Shown here one piece after another: positions 10,304-19,544 of a DNA stretch of 64,000 nt (position 1 is its first letter; each line of letters opens with the position of its first letter). The stretch comes from Anaerosalibacter sp. Marseille-P3206. Lineage in GTDB: Bacteria > Bacillota > Clostridia > Tissierellales > Sporanaerobacteraceae. Below the pieces are notes generated by a model, which searched no databases, was not told where the DNA came from, and saw only the letters and a program-made list of their open reading frames with translations. Where the stretch lies: NCBI RefSeq assembly GCF_900155565.1, contig NZ_FUHM01000002.1, forward strand, positions 1,798,001 to 1,862,000. The letters run 5' to 3'. The position numbers and the translations under genes are program-made.

Positions 10304-12067
10304 ATGAGCGATATTAATGAGTGTTGTTACCAAGGGGGATTATTTTGCGGATTTATAGGTTTAAAATCATTAGGCAAGAGTATTAATCAATTTGATAAAT
10401 TAGCTATGAAGTTAGTGGAGGAGAATGGATCGCTTATTTATTTGTATAAAGGTAATAAAGAAAAACCAGATTTTGAAGCCTTGTCAAAATTCTTTCAAAT
10501 GGATTTATTTGAAAAAGTTGAGAATGGACAGTTAATATGTATAGATATAGAAGAATTATTAATAGAAGAAGATACAATAGATTTAGAAAGTGCTATAAAA
10601 TTGTATGAAAAAGAGATAGATGCTTTAAGGGAAAAAGGTATTGAAAAAGTACTCATATATGGGACTAGGAATAATTATATTATTAAAAACTGTACTAAGA
10701 AAGGATTATATAGTTATCATAAAAAATTAAAAGCTCTTTGTAAAGAAAAAAATATCATGGTAATTATTAAATATATTGTAGACGATTTATCTGAAAAGGA
10801 ATTTGTAAAACTAATTAGTCTTCATGATGTATTTGTATTAGATGATGATAAAACTGGCAAAAAATATACTTATTTAGAATTGATAAGTTATTCACTTTTG
10901 TATTTGTCAAAAAAACAACAAACAGATGAAGAGTATAGACAAGAAATGAAACGAATTGAATATTTAAAGAATTTGGGAGAATTGGTGGAGGGTTTCACTC
11001 ATGATTTCAACAATCTGTTAACTACTATTGTTGGATTTTCTCAAATAGGGTTATTTAAGGATATAGAAAATCAATTAAAAGATTACCTTAATGTAATTTA
11101 TAATACTGCGATGGATGGAAAGGCAATGGTAGATAAGATTCAGGAATTTATAAAAGGTAACAATATAAGGGAAAAAAAGCTACATAGGATAAATGATTTA
11201 GTTAAAAGTAGTATTAATATGATTAAGTATAAAATTAAGTTTAATACTGAGAAGTTGGGAAAAGAAATTGTACTTAAAGAAGAATTGAATTCTGAAAGAT
11301 GTATATATGCTGATGAATTTGAAATACGACAGGTGTTTTTGAATGTGCTTTTAAATGCTTTGGCTGCCATGGAAGATGGAGGTACTCTTACTGTTAAAAC
11401 TTACGATGAAAATGAAAAAGTATATGTTCAAATTACAGATACAGGAGTTGGAATGAGTGAAAACGTAAAAAGGAGAATTTTTGATCCATTCTTTACTACT
11501 AAGGGAAAAGAAGGTACAGGATTAGGTTTAAATACTGCAAAAAAGATAATTGAAAACCACTCTGCGGATATAGTTGTTGATAGTGAAATGGGTGTGGGAA
11601 CTACTTTTACAACTATATTTCCGGAAAACATAAAAGAGATTAGATATGTGGAAGATGAAATGAATAGTGAATTCATACATGGAGCAAAGGTATTGGTAGT
11701 AGATGATAAGTATCCAGTGGCAAAGACTATTGCTGAGTTAATTGGGCTGGTGGATATGAGTGCTGAAGTAGAGACGAATAGTGAAAGTGTACTAAGTAGG
11801 CTTGATGAAAATCTTTATGACATTGTGATATGTGATTATTCAATGCCAAATATAAATGGATTAGAAGTATCTAAGTTGGTAAAAGAAAAATATCCAGAGA
11901 AACCATTTATACTACTTACAGGGTATTCGGATAAAGTATACGAAAAATCAAATACAATAGATTATGTGCTTAAGAAGCCCTGTAGCGTTGAAGAATTAGC
12001 AGATGTTTTAGGAAAAGCCCTTAATATTATTGATGGTAATAAGAATAAAAGCTATAATGTTAATTAG
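10304..12067 (+). CDS. Soluble hybrid histidine kinase with N-terminal sensory domain
   Basis: A 587-residue protein with no membrane segment. Residues 1-200 form a Cys-containing alpha/beta domain that resembles MEDS-type sensory domains (tentative). A dimerisation/phosphoacceptor helix follows with H233 in EGFTHDFNNLLT, then a HATPase with N box (NVLLNALAAMEDG), G1 (DTGVGMS) and G2 (GTGLGLNTAKKI). The C-terminal receiver domain (about 460-575) has VVDDKYP, the phosphoacceptor Asp in ICDYSMPN and Lys in LKKPCS. The HDFNN form of the H box is typical of kinases that feed phosphorelays. No DNA-binding response regulator is encoded nearby, so the partner is unknown. It starts 18 bases after tex with an AGGAGGTGG site. 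Confidence 0.9.
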   Translation: MSDINECCYQGGLFCGFIGLKSLGKSINQFDKLAMKLVEENGSLIYLYKGNKEKPDFEALSKFFQMDLFEKVENGQLICIDIEELLIEEDTIDLESAIKLYEKEIDALREKGIEKVLIYGTRNNYIIKNCTKKGLYSYHKKLKALCKEKNIMVIIKYIVDDLSEKEFVKLISLHDVFVLDDDKTGKKYTYLELISYSLLYLSKKQQTDEEYRQEMKRIEYLKNLGELVEGFTHDFNNLLTTIVGFSQIGLFKDIENQLKDYLNVIYNTAMDGKAMVDKIQEFIKGNNIREKKLHRINDLVKSSINMIKYKIKFNTEKLGKEIVLKEELNSERCIYADEFEIRQVFLNVLLNALAAMEDGGTLTVKTYDENEKVYVQITDTGVGMSENVKRRIFDPFFTTKGKEGTGLGLNTAKKIIENHSADIVVDSEMGVGTTFTTIFPENIKEIRYVEDEMNSEFIHGAKVLVVDDKYPVAKTIAELIGLVDMSAEVETNSESVLSRLDENLYDIVICDYSMPNINGLEVSKLVKEKYPEKPFILLTGYSDKVYEKSNTIDYVLKKPCSVEELADVLGKALNIIDGNKNKSYNVN

Positions 12068-12101
12068 ATAAACTAAATATTTCTATAAGGGGGCACTGAA
12101 T

Positions 12102-13262
12102 ATGTTATATATTAAAAATGGTTATATTTATACTATGGCAGGAAATGTAATTGAAGGTGGTAGTATACTGATTGATGATGGTAAGATAGTGGAAGTAGGA
12201 AAGGATATTGTAGCACCATTAGATGCAGAAGTTATTGATGCTGAGGGTAGAATGGTTACTCCTGGATTTATTGATGCTCATTGTCACTTAGGCATGTGGG
12301 AAGATGGTATGGGGTTTGAAGGTGACGATGGAAACGAGTGGGTTGATCCTGTAACTCCACAACTTAGAGCAATTGATGGATTAAATCCAATGGATGTTAC
12401 TGTTAGAGAAGCTTGTGAAGGCGGAGTAACAACTGCAGTTACTGGACCTGGAAGTGCTAATGTTGTAGGTGGTCAGTTTGTAGCTATTAAAACTCATGGC
12501 AAAAGGGTAGATGATATGATTCTTAAGGAACCTGTAGCTATGAAGGTTGCATTTGGTGAAAACCCAAAAAGAGTATATGAAAGTCAGAAAAAATCACCTA
12601 TTACCAGAATGGCTACAGCAGCAATTTTGAGAGAGACTTTATTTAAAGCTAAGGATTATTTAGAAAAGAAAGAAAGTGCAGTGGAAGAACCATCAAAGAT
12701 GCCTGAATTTGACATGGGAATGGAAGCAATGGTTAAAGTTATAAAAAAAGAAATCCCACTAAAAGCTCATGCCCACAGAGCAGATGATATTTTAACTGCA
12801 ATTAGAATTGCAAAGGAATTTGATATAGATATTACATTAGATCACTGTACAGAAGGGCATTTGATTGCAGATATCCTAGCTGAAGAAGGTAGACCAGCTA
12901 TAGTAGGTCCATCATTGACTGATAGATCTAAGATAGAGCTTAGAAACCAAACTTTCGATACTCCTAGAATTCTTCATGAAGCAGGAGTTAAGATTGCTAT
13001 TATGACAGATTCACCAGTTATTCCAGAACAATATTTAGCTCTTTGTGCTGGACTTGCAGCAAGATCAGGATTAGATGAGATGGAAGCTTTAAAAGCTATA
13101 ACTATTAATCCAGCAGAAATAGTAGGTATTGCTGATAGAGTAGGTAGTATCGAAGTGGGTAAAGATGCAGATATAGTTATATTTGATGGAAATCCTCTTA
13201 AGGATATAGATTCAAAAACTTATATGACTATTATAGATGGCGAAATAGTTTATAGAAGATAG
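12102..13262 (+). CDS. Amidohydrolase (imidazolonepropionase-like)
   Basis: A 386-residue metal-dependent hydrolase of the amidohydrolase superfamily. It carries the N-terminal beta-sandwich (IKNGYIYTMAGN), the metal-binding FIDAHCHLG near residue 62, later metal-site histidines in KAHAHRADD and DHCTEGH, and the last active-site Asp in IMTDSPVIP. The C-terminal GSIEVGKDADIVIFDG returns to the sandwich. The family hydrolyses cyclic amides or ureas; the substrate cannot be read from the sequence. It has an AAGGGGG site and no visible pathway neighbours. Confidence 0.85.
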   Translation: MLYIKNGYIYTMAGNVIEGGSILIDDGKIVEVGKDIVAPLDAEVIDAEGRMVTPGFIDAHCHLGMWEDGMGFEGDDGNEWVDPVTPQLRAIDGLNPMDVTVREACEGGVTTAVTGPGSANVVGGQFVAIKTHGKRVDDMILKEPVAMKVAFGENPKRVYESQKKSPITRMATAAILRETLFKAKDYLEKKESAVEEPSKMPEFDMGMEAMVKVIKKEIPLKAHAHRADDILTAIRIAKEFDIDITLDHCTEGHLIADILAEEGRPAIVGPSLTDRSKIELRNQTFDTPRILHEAGVKIAIMTDSPVIPEQYLALCAGLAARSGLDEMEALKAITINPAEIVGIADRVGSIEVGKDADIVIFDGNPLKDIDSKTYMTIIDGEIVYRR

Positions 13263-13272
13263 TATAATTAAG

Positions 13273-13301
13273 TTGACTATAAATAGATATAAATGTATAA
13301 T
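13273..13301 (+). promoter_or_regulatory. Promoter of the FMN riboswitch-ribU unit
   Basis: TTGACT (13273-13278), a 17-base spacer, and TATAAT (13296-13301), about 18 bases before the riboswitch aptamer. Confidence 0.8.
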
Positions 13302-13319
13302 ATAAGTGAAAATATAGAT

Positions 13320-13434
13320 TATCTTCAGGGCGAGGTGCAATTCCTCACCGGCGGTGATAGTCCGCGAGCCAAAGCAATTTGGTTGACTTGGTGAAACTCC
13401 AAGACCGACAGTTAAAGTCTGGATGGAAGAAGAT
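13320..13434 (+). ncRNA. FMN riboswitch (RFN element)
   Basis: The aptamer has all conserved RFN blocks: ATCTTCAGGGCGAGGTG, ATTCCTCACCGGCGG, AGTCCGCGAGCC, the ACCGACAGTTAAAGTCTGGATG core and the closing GAAGAAGAT that pairs with the start. It senses flavin mononucleotide and controls the downstream riboflavin transporter through the terminator at 13468-13500. FMN excess would favour termination, lowering riboflavin uptake. Confidence 0.97.
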
Positions 13435-13467
13435 TTTATACACATGCTTATTTATTTGAGTATATGT

Positions 13468-13500
13468 GCCCCGAAGAAATATCTTCGGGGCTTTATTATT
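13468..13500 (+). terminator. Riboswitch-controlled terminator
   Basis: GCCCCGAAGA AATA TCTTCGGGGC makes a perfect 10-bp GC-rich stem followed by TTTATTATTTT. It lies 34 bases after the FMN aptamer, so it is the expression platform for ribU. Confidence 0.92.
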
Positions 13501-13543
13501 TTAATAATCCCTGAAGAAATAACAAAATTGGAGGGATTAAACA

Positions 13544-14152
13544 ATGGAACTAAAAAAAGAAAGAGGTAGAGTTTCAGCAAAAACTCTTACAAAAATTGGT
13601 GTACTTTCAGCCATTGCCTTTGTACTTATGCTACTAGAGTTTCCACTATGGTTTGCACCTGGATTTTTGAAGATGGATTTAAGTGAAGTACCAGCACTTA
13701 TGGGTTCTTTTGCATTAGGGCCTATGGCAGGAGTAATGATTGAACTTATCAAAAACTTATTGAATCTAGCTATTGATGGGACTACTACTATGGTAGTGGG
13801 TGAGGCTGCAAATTTTGTTGTAGGAAGTGTATTTGTATATGTTGCAGGTTATATATATCATAAGAATAAAAACATCAAGAATGCAGTATTAGGGATGGCA
13901 CTAGGCACATTAGCTATGACTGTTGTCATGTCTTTTGCAAACTATTATGTTATGATACCTTTTTATGCAAAGTTATTTAATGCGCCATTAGACGCAATTG
14001 TTTCCATGGGAAATGCAGTGAACAAATATGTAGTGGATTTCAAATCACTAATATTATATGCAATTGTACCATTTAACCTATTGAAAGGCATTATTGTAAC
14101 ATTGATAACATTCCTTCTATACAAAAGAGTATCACCGATACTCCATAAATAA
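13544..14152 (+). CDS. ribU: Riboflavin ECF transporter substrate-binding subunit RibU
   Basis: A 202-residue membrane protein with about five to six hydrophobic segments and a basic N-terminus. The stretch LLEFPLWFAPGFLKMDLSEVP followed by ALMGSFALGP is typical of RibU S-components. It binds riboflavin outside the membrane and works with the shared EcfAA'T energising module, which is not encoded in this window. The upstream FMN riboswitch strongly supports the substrate. TTGGAGGG precedes the ATG. Confidence 0.93.
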   Translation: MELKKERGRVSAKTLTKIGVLSAIAFVLMLLEFPLWFAPGFLKMDLSEVPALMGSFALGPMAGVMIELIKNLLNLAIDGTTTMVVGEAANFVVGSVFVYVAGYIYHKNKNIKNAVLGMALGTLAMTVVMSFANYYVMIPFYAKLFNAPLDAIVSMGNAVNKYVVDFKSLILYAIVPFNLLKGIIVTLITFLLYKRVSPILHK

Positions 14153-14160
14153 TATTGGCT

Positions 14161-14192
14161 GGACAGAGTACTATACTCTGTCCTATTTTATT
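14161..14192 (+). terminator. Rho-independent terminator after ribU
   Basis: GGACAGAGTA CTA TACTCTGTCC forms a perfect 10-bp stem followed by TATTTTATT. The next 100 bases up to tsaE contain a short TGCCGGGGGCA palindrome (14213-14223) of unknown meaning. Confidence 0.85.
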
Positions 14193-14308
14193 GTCAATAA
14201 GTTAGTAAGTTAGTGCCGGGGGCAAATATTTAAGTTAGTTTAATATAGCACAATGAAATTGTAAATGCTATAATTGATATGATTCATATAATATAGGAGT
14301 TGAATGAA

Positions 14309-14770
14309 ATGCTTAAGATTACTTTAGATGGATTAAAAGAAACAGAAGATTTTGGTTTAAAGTTAGGCAGTATACTTAAAGGTGGAGAAGTCATCTGCTT
14401 TATTGGAGATTTAGGAGCAGGAAAGACTACTTTGACCAAGTCAATAGCCAAGGGTTTAGGCGTTAAAGACTATGTAACTAGCCCTACTTTTACACTTATA
14501 AATGAATACAAGGGAAGAGTTCCCCTATATCATTTTGATGTTTACAGATTGGAAGGAGTAGAAGATATTCTAGACTTAGGATTTGAAGAATATTTTTATT
14601 CTAAGGGGGTTACTATCATAGAATGGGGTAATAAAATAGAAAAGGCATTGCCAGAGGATTTACTAACCATTGAAATGAAAATGGGTTCCCATATTGACGA
14701 AAGAATATTGTGTATTTATGGTAGTGGAGAAAAAAGCAATAGGATAATAGAGGAGTTGAGAGATAAGTGA
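14309..14770 (+). CDS. tsaE: tRNA t6A biosynthesis ATPase TsaE
   Basis: A 153-residue P-loop ATPase with Walker A GDLGAGKTT (about residues 33-41) and the family motif SPTFTLINEY. TsaE binds the TsaB-TsaD dimer and is needed for repeated cycles of N6-threonylcarbamoyladenosine formation at A37 of ANN-decoding tRNAs. AGGAG at 14295-14299 favours ATG 14309 over the TTG at 14300. The last bases overlap the tsaB start. First gene of the tsaE-tsaB-rimI-tsaD operon. Confidence 0.96.
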   Translation: MLKITLDGLKETEDFGLKLGSILKGGEVICFIGDLGAGKTTLTKSIAKGLGVKDYVTSPTFTLINEYKGRVPLYHFDVYRLEGVEDILDLGFEEYFYSKGVTIIEWGNKIEKALPEDLLTIEMKMGSHIDERILCIYGSGEKSNRIIEELRDK

Positions 14771-15459
14771 AAGTATTGGCAGTAGATACATCAAGTGTAG
14801 TAGCAACATGTGCTGTGGTTGATGAGGAGAAAGTATTAGGTGAATTTACATTAAATCAAGATATGACTCATTCAGAAAAGCTTATTCCAATGATAAAAGT
14901 TGTAATGGATAGTTTAGGATTGAGGCCAGAAGATATTGATTTGTTTGCAGCAGCAGTAGGACCAGGTTCTTTTACAGGACTTAGAATAGGACTGGCAACT
15001 ATAAAAGGATTGGCTCATGTAGTAGACAAACCAGTTTTGGGTATATCTACACTAGAAGCATTGGCTTTTAATATACCTTGGGGAGATACAATTATTCCAA
15101 TTATGGATGCAAGAAGGGATAGAGTTTTCACTGGAATATATAGATGGGAAAATGGAATACTTTTAAATGTATTAGAACCCACAATATTTGAAGTTGATGA
15201 ACTTTTAGATTTTATAGATGATAATTATGAAATGGTTATGTTCAATGGTGATGGCACAAATGTGTTTAAAGAGAGAATAATGGATAGACTTCTAGATAAG
15301 GCACTATTTGCACCTGTATCACTAAATATGTCAAGGGCTTCAAGTGTAGGGGAATTAGCATTAAATAAATGGAATACAGGAGAAAGAGAGAACTATTTTG
15401 AATTAGTTCCTGATTATTTAAGAGAGTCTCAAGCTCAAAGAGAATTAAAAAAAAGGTAG
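14767..15459 (+). CDS. tsaB: tRNA t6A biosynthesis scaffold TsaB
   Basis: A 230-residue ASKHA-fold protein with the N-terminal AVDTSSVVATCAVV and the AAAVGPGSFTGLRIGLATIKGLA motif that typifies TsaB. It is a degenerate paralogue of TsaD and forms the scaffold dimer of the t6A synthase. It uses a GTG start embedded in the tsaE stop codon (GTGA overlap), indicating translational coupling. Confidence 0.96.
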   Translation: MKVLAVDTSSVVATCAVVDEEKVLGEFTLNQDMTHSEKLIPMIKVVMDSLGLRPEDIDLFAAAVGPGSFTGLRIGLATIKGLAHVVDKPVLGISTLEALAFNIPWGDTIIPIMDARRDRVFTGIYRWENGILLNVLEPTIFEVDELLDFIDDNYEMVMFNGDGTNVFKERIMDRLLDKALFAPVSLNMSRASSVGELALNKWNTGERENYFELVPDYLRESQAQRELKKR

Positions 15460-15466
15460 TGAGTAC

Positions 15467-15916
15467 ATGGATATAATTATTAAGGAAATGACAGAAGAGC
15501 ATATAGATGATGTGATAGAAATTGAAAAGATTTCTTTTACTACACCTTGGTCTAAGGATTCTTTTGTTGTGGAAATAACACAGAATATGCTTGCAAAATA
15601 TGTTGTTGCAGAGGCAGATGGAAAGATAGTAGGCTATGGTGGTATATGGCTTATAATAGATGAAGGACATATTACTAATATTGCAGTGCATAAGGATTAT
15701 AGAGGATTAGGTATAGGTAAAAAAATAATAGAGGGTCTAATAGATGTGTGTAGTGTAAGAAATATAAGAGCTATGACATTGGAAGTAAGAAAGTCTAATG
15801 AAGTAGCAAAAAATCTTTACAAACAATATGGATTTAAAGAATATGGAATTAGACCGAAATATTATGCTGATGACAATGAGGATGCAATTATTATGTGGAA
15901 AAGAATAGATGGTTAA
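15467..15916 (+). CDS. rimI: Ribosomal-protein alanine N-acetyltransferase RimI
   Basis: A 149-residue GNAT acetyltransferase with the acetyl-CoA-binding motif [14 protein letters not shown] (R/Q-x-x-G-x-G/A) and the family-typical [14 protein letters not shown] and [17 protein letters not shown]. RimI acetylates the N-terminus of ribosomal protein S18 in E. coli; targets elsewhere are less certain. Placement between tsaB and tsaD is the usual arrangement in Firmicutes. Confidence 0.93.
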   Translation: MDIIIKEMTEEHIDDVIEIEKISFTTPWSKDSFVVEITQNMLAKYVVAEADGKIVGYGGIWLIIDEGHITNIAVHKDYRGLGIGKKIIEGLIDVCSVRNIRAMTLEVRKSNEVAKNLYKQYGFKEYGIRPKYYADDNEDAIIMWKRIDG

Positions 15917-15930
15917 CAGAGGTGAAAACA

Positions 15931-16953
15931 ATGGAAAAGAATATTATTACATTAGCAATAGAGACTTCCTGTGATGAGACTTCTTGTGCAGTTCTTAGAG
16001 GTGGTAGGGAAGTACTTTCAAATGTTATCTCTTCACAAATAGAGATACATAGGAAATTTGGTGGAGTAGTGCCAGAGGTAGCTTCAAGAAAGCACATTGA
16101 AAGCATTAATAGTATCATACAACAAGCTCTTGATGAAGCTAAAATTGGATTTAGTGATGTGGATATAGTAGGGGTTACAAGAGGACCTGGATTGGTAGGA
16201 GCACTTTTAGTTGGAATATCAAGTGCCAAGGCCATTGCATATGGATTAAATGTACCACTTGTAGGTGTTAATCATATAGAAGGGCATATTTGTGCCAACT
16301 ATATTACCCATAGTGATTTAAAGCCACCTTTTACTTGTCTAGTGGTATCTGGTGGACATACTTATTTAGTCCAAGCAAATTCATACACAGATTATGAAAT
16401 GATAGGTAGAACTAGAGATGATGCTGCAGGGGAAGCTTTTGACAAAGTTGCCAGATCCTTAGGACTTCCTTATCCTGGAGGACCACTTATTGACAAGATG
16501 TCATATGAAGGCAATAGAAAAGCTATAGATTTTCCTAGACCTTGCTTAGATGAAAAAGGATATGACTTTAGTTTTAGTGGGCTTAAAACTGCTGTATTAA
16601 ATTATCTTAATCATGCAAAGCAAATGGGTGAAGAGATAGTAGTAGAAGATGTGGCCGCAAGTTTTCAACAGGCTGCAATAGAAGTGCTTGTAGAAAAGAG
16701 TATCAAACTTGCATTGGAAAGAAAAAGTAAAACTATTGTATTGGCAGGAGGAGTAGCAGCTAATACAGGACTAAGAAATCTACTAGAGAGTAGAGGAAAG
16801 GAAGAAGGAATTGAAATCAAATATCCTTCCACCATATTGTGTACAGACAATGCTGCAATGATTGGTTCTGCTGCATATTTTAATTATATAGATGGGTTTA
16901 CTTCAAATTTCGACTTAAATGTTGAGCCAAATTTAGAATTGGGAGTGAAATAA
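15931..16953 (+). CDS. tsaD: tRNA t6A threonylcarbamoyltransferase TsaD
   Basis: A 340-residue ASKHA protein with [13 protein letters not shown] at the N-terminus, the metal-binding GVNHIEGHI and the nucleotide-site motifs VVSGGHT and [12 protein letters not shown]. It transfers the threonylcarbamoyl group from TC-AMP to A37 of tRNA. The ATG at 15931 has an AGAGGTGA site; an upstream in-frame TTG at 15895 would overlap rimI without a ribosome site. A DnaA-box cluster follows its stop, as at the gcp-ydiF junction of B. subtilis. Confidence 0.97.
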   Translation: MEKNIITLAIETSCDETSCAVLRGGREVLSNVISSQIEIHRKFGGVVPEVASRKHIESINSIIQQALDEAKIGFSDVDIVGVTRGPGLVGALLVGISSAKAIAYGLNVPLVGVNHIEGHICANYITHSDLKPPFTCLVVSGGHTYLVQANSYTDYEMIGRTRDDAAGEAFDKVARSLGLPYPGGPLIDKMSYEGNRKAIDFPRPCLDEKGYDFSFSGLKTAVLNYLNHAKQMGEEIVVEDVAASFQQAAIEVLVEKSIKLALERKSKTIVLAGGVAANTGLRNLLESRGKEEGIEIKYPSTILCTDNAAMIGSAAYFNYIDGFTSNFDLNVEPNLELGVK

Positions 16954-16972
16954 TCAACAATTTTTGCACATA

Positions 16973-17111
16973 TTATCCACACTTCAATTAGCAAATAATT
17001 AAAAAAGTGTGGATAATGTGGAGAACTTGAGAAATATTTGATAGAATAGGGCATGTACTTGTGGATAAACATGTGGATATTGTGGATAACTTGTGGATTT
17101 GTTGTGAATAA
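16973..17111. promoter_or_regulatory. DnaA-box cluster between tsaD and the ABC-F gene
   Basis: Four perfect DnaA boxes lie here: TTATCCACA at 16973 (+) and TGTGGATAA at 17008, 17060 and 17081 (-). At least four one-mismatch boxes accompany them (17017, 17072, 17092, 17103), all in the gap between convergent tsaD and the ABC-F gene. The first two boxes form a 12-bp perfect inverted repeat, TTATCCACACTT and AAGTGTGGATAA (16973-16984 and 17005-17016), which could also act as a terminator hairpin. From memory, B. subtilis has a DnaA-box cluster at the equivalent gcp-ydiF junction that affects replication initiation. Confidence 0.9.
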
Positions 17112-17119
17112 TGATTTTT

Positions 17120-19030
17120 TTATTTTTCAGTTATGTTAATCCACTTTTCATATAACTTGTCCAATTCATTATGAGTTTCGTCTCTTTTTATGGCTAATTG
17201 CTGAACTTTTTCTGGTTCTTCATAAATATTAGGATCACACATAATATGGTCAATTTCACTTATTTGTTCTTCTAGCTGTTTGATTGATTCTTCAAGTTCA
17301 ATTATTTTTCTCTTTTTTTCTTTTTCCTTTTCTCTTAATTCTCTTTCTTTTTTTCTTTCTAATTTTAATTGAGTTTTAGTTTTTTCTTCTTCCTCTTCTA
17401 TTTCAATTACTTCATTTTTCTTTTCTACATAGTAGTTATAATTCCCTAAGTATTCTTTTAATCCTTCTTCAGTTAGTTCAAGGACTTTGTCAACAACTTT
17501 ATTTAAAAAATATCTATCATGAGAGATGACTAATAGAGTACCATCATAGTCTTTGAGAGCATCTTCTAGTACTTCTTTAGAATCTATATCTAAATGGTTG
17601 GTAGGTTCGTCCATGAGTAGGAAATTTGCTTTTGATAACATTAGCTTTAGAAGTGCAAGTCTACTTCTTTCTCCACCACTCAAATCGTTAATTTCTTTAA
17701 ATATATCATCGCCTATAAATAAAAACTGTGCTAAATATGATCTTACTTGATAATGATCAAAGGAGGAGTTTTCATCCCATATTTCATCAATAACGGTTTT
17801 TTCTAAATTCAGTTTAGTTTGTTCTTGGTCAAAGTAACCAATATTCACATGATGACCTAGCTTAATATTTCCCTCACTTGCCATTGTATCTCCTAATACC
17901 ATTTTAAAAAGAGTAGTTTTACCAATGCCATTAGGACCAATGAGGCCTACTTTTTCACCTCTATAGATATTGAAGTTAATATCTTCAAATAGCTTGAAGT
18001 TGTCAAAGGATTTCCCTAGAGATTCCACAGCTAATACTTCTCTACCACTTACTATTTTAGGTTCAAATCTCAAATTTGTTTTTTTAGAGTTTTCAATAGG
18101 CTTGTCTATTTTTTTCATCTTATCAAGAAGCTTTTGTCTACTTTGGGCTTGTTTTATATATCTTTGACCACCGTAGTTTGCAAATCTCTTGATGATCTCT
18201 TCTTGTCTTTCAATTTCCTTTTGCTGATTTTCATATTGTTTTTTCAATAATTCCATTTCTACTTTTCTCTTTTTCATGAATTCAGTATAATTGCCATTGT
18301 ATGTTTTGAGATTTAAATTTTCTAGTTGAAATATTTTAGTTACTACATTATCTAGAAAGTATCTGTCATGAGAGATAATCAGTGCAGCTCCACTATAATC
18401 TTTTAGGAATTTCTCCAGCCAACTAATAGCTTCTATATCCAAATGGTTAGTAGGCTCATCAAGAAGCAGTAGATTAGGTTTTTTAAGTAGTAGTTTACCA
18501 AGAGACAATCTGGCCTTTTGTCCACCACTTAATTTATTTACTTCCTTTTCCATTTCTTCTTCAGAGAAACCTAGACCCTTTAAAATCCCTTTTATTTCAC
18601 TTTTAAAACCATACCCATTTTTTTGAGTAAATTCTTCCAAGAGATCAGCATATCTATTCATAAGCTTGTTTAATTCTTCTGATTCACCATTATTACCTTC
18701 AATACTTATCTGTTGTTCTAAATCTCTTAGCTCTCTTTCCATCTCAATAAGGGGAATAAATACCTCTAAGCACTCATCAAATACAGTTCTGTCACTTTCT
18801 ACATGAGTATGTTGTTTTAAATAACCTATTTGCAGGTCTTTTTGTACAAAGATATCTCCACTATCACTAGGGACTTCTCCTGATATTATATTGAAAAGTG
18901 TAGTTTTACCAGAACCATTTAATCCAACTACACCAATTTTCTCTCCTTCATTCACTGAAAAACTTATATTTTCTAATATGTTATCCACTATAAAACTTTT
19001 ATTTATATTACTACAGGATAATACTATCAT
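17120..19030 (-). CDS. ABC-F family ATPase (YdiF-like)
   Basis: A 636-residue soluble protein with two ABC cassettes and no membrane segments. Each half has Walker A (GLNGSGKTT and GPNGIGKTT), an LSGGQ-type signature (KLSGGQKARL and DLSGGERSRL) and Walker B (LLLLDEPTNHLD and FLLMDEPTNHLD). An interdomain linker (about residues 240-310) and a Lys/Glu-rich C-terminal coiled coil (about 545-636) are present. ABC-F proteins act on the ribosome, as translation factors or in antibiotic resistance; this lineage is the housekeeping YdiF/Uup-like type. The ATG at 19030 is chosen; a GTG one codon upstream is possible. Confidence 0.93.
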   Translation of the reverse strand: MIVLSCSNINKSFIVDNILENISFSVNEGEKIGVVGLNGSGKTTLFNIISGEVPSDSGDIFVQKDLQIGYLKQHTHVESDRTVFDECLEVFIPLIEMERELRDLEQQISIEGNNGESEELNKLMNRYADLLEEFTQKNGYGFKSEIKGILKGLGFSEEEMEKEVNKLSGGQKARLSLGKLLLKKPNLLLLDEPTNHLDIEAISWLEKFLKDYSGAALIISHDRYFLDNVVTKIFQLENLNLKTYNGNYTEFMKKRKVEMELLKKQYENQQKEIERQEEIIKRFANYGGQRYIKQAQSRQKLLDKMKKIDKPIENSKKTNLRFEPKIVSGREVLAVESLGKSFDNFKLFEDINFNIYRGEKVGLIGPNGIGKTTLFKMVLGDTMASEGNIKLGHHVNIGYFDQEQTKLNLEKTVIDEIWDENSSFDHYQVRSYLAQFLFIGDDIFKEINDLSGGERSRLALLKLMLSKANFLLMDEPTNHLDIDSKEVLEDALKDYDGTLLVISHDRYFLNKVVDKVLELTEEGLKEYLGNYNYYVEKKNEVIEIEEEEEKTKTQLKLERKKERELREKEKEKKRKIIELEESIKQLEEQISEIDHIMCDPNIYEEPEKVQQLAIKRDETHNELDKLYEKWINITEK

Positions 19031-19067
19031 CACCTTGTCCCCCTTATAAATTCTATATTATATTCTA

Positions 19068-19108
19068 TCAAAAAAAATAGCCCTAGAAAAGGTCAAGGAC
19101 TATTTCTT
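19068..19108 (-). terminator. Rho-independent terminator (minus strand)
   Basis: On the minus strand AAATAGTCC and GGGCTATTT pair around a 13-base loop, followed by a T run. It ends the small Cys-containing gene and separates it from the ABC-F gene. Confidence 0.8.
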
Positions 19109-19309
19109 GCCTAATTCCATTGAAAGACTTGAAAGTATCTTATCTACCAAATTTATGTCGCAAAAACCGCTTTCAGTAAAGTGTTCGCAGTTTTTACAAC
19201 TTTTTGTTTCTTCAAAATGAGAAGTACTAGAAGAAAAAGAAGTATCAAAAACAGGTCTGTATTCGTTGCAATACATTGCAACTTTTCGTAATTGTTCTTT
19301 ACTAGCCAT
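19100..19309 (-). CDS. Small four-cysteine protein, function unknown
   Basis: A 69-residue protein starting MASKEQLRKVAMYC behind an excellent AGGAGGAATT site. Four Cys occur: one in MYCNEY and three in CKNCEHFTESGFC, which could bind a metal ion, although spacing is irregular. It lies between the ABC-F gene and rex, where B. subtilis carries other genes. The family is not one I can name. It has its own terminator and may be transcribed from the gap it shares with rex. Confidence 0.7.
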   Translation of the reverse strand: MASKEQLRKVAMYCNEYRPVFDTSFSSSTSHFEETKSCKNCEHFTESGFCDINLVDKILSSLSMELGKK

Positions 19310-19390
19310 AATAATTCCTCCTTCTAAAAGTATATAGATATTATTTCTAATAAAAATATTTATATACATGAGTTATAAAACTTATACAAA

Positions 19391-19419
19391 TTGACACAAT
19401 AATAGCAAAATGTTATAAT
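19391..19419 (+). promoter_or_regulatory. Sigma-A promoter of rex
   Basis: TTGACA (19391-19396), a 17-base spacer and TATAAT (19414-19419): full consensus. A leader of about 115 bases follows and contains a tandem TTACATATTAAAT repeat near 19458-19485. No clear Rex operator (TTGTTAA-N4-TTAACAA type) was seen. Confidence 0.85.
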
Positions 19420-19544
19420 TATTTAATAACTACTTAAAGTAATAAAGTGTTTTTCAATTACATATTAAATATTACATATTAAATTTGGGTGGACAAATGT
19501 TAAATATAGTGTATAGTTTTAATATAGGGAGTGAGGGATTTTTA

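Noticed and set aside
14213-14223. TGCCGGGGGCA palindrome between ribU and tsaE
   Set aside because: Only four paired bases per arm and no second copy; too small to call a repeat family or terminator.
19391-19544. Rex operator in the rex leader
   Set aside because: No TTGTTAA-N4-TTAACAA-like palindrome is present; the TTACATATTAAAT repeat does not match.
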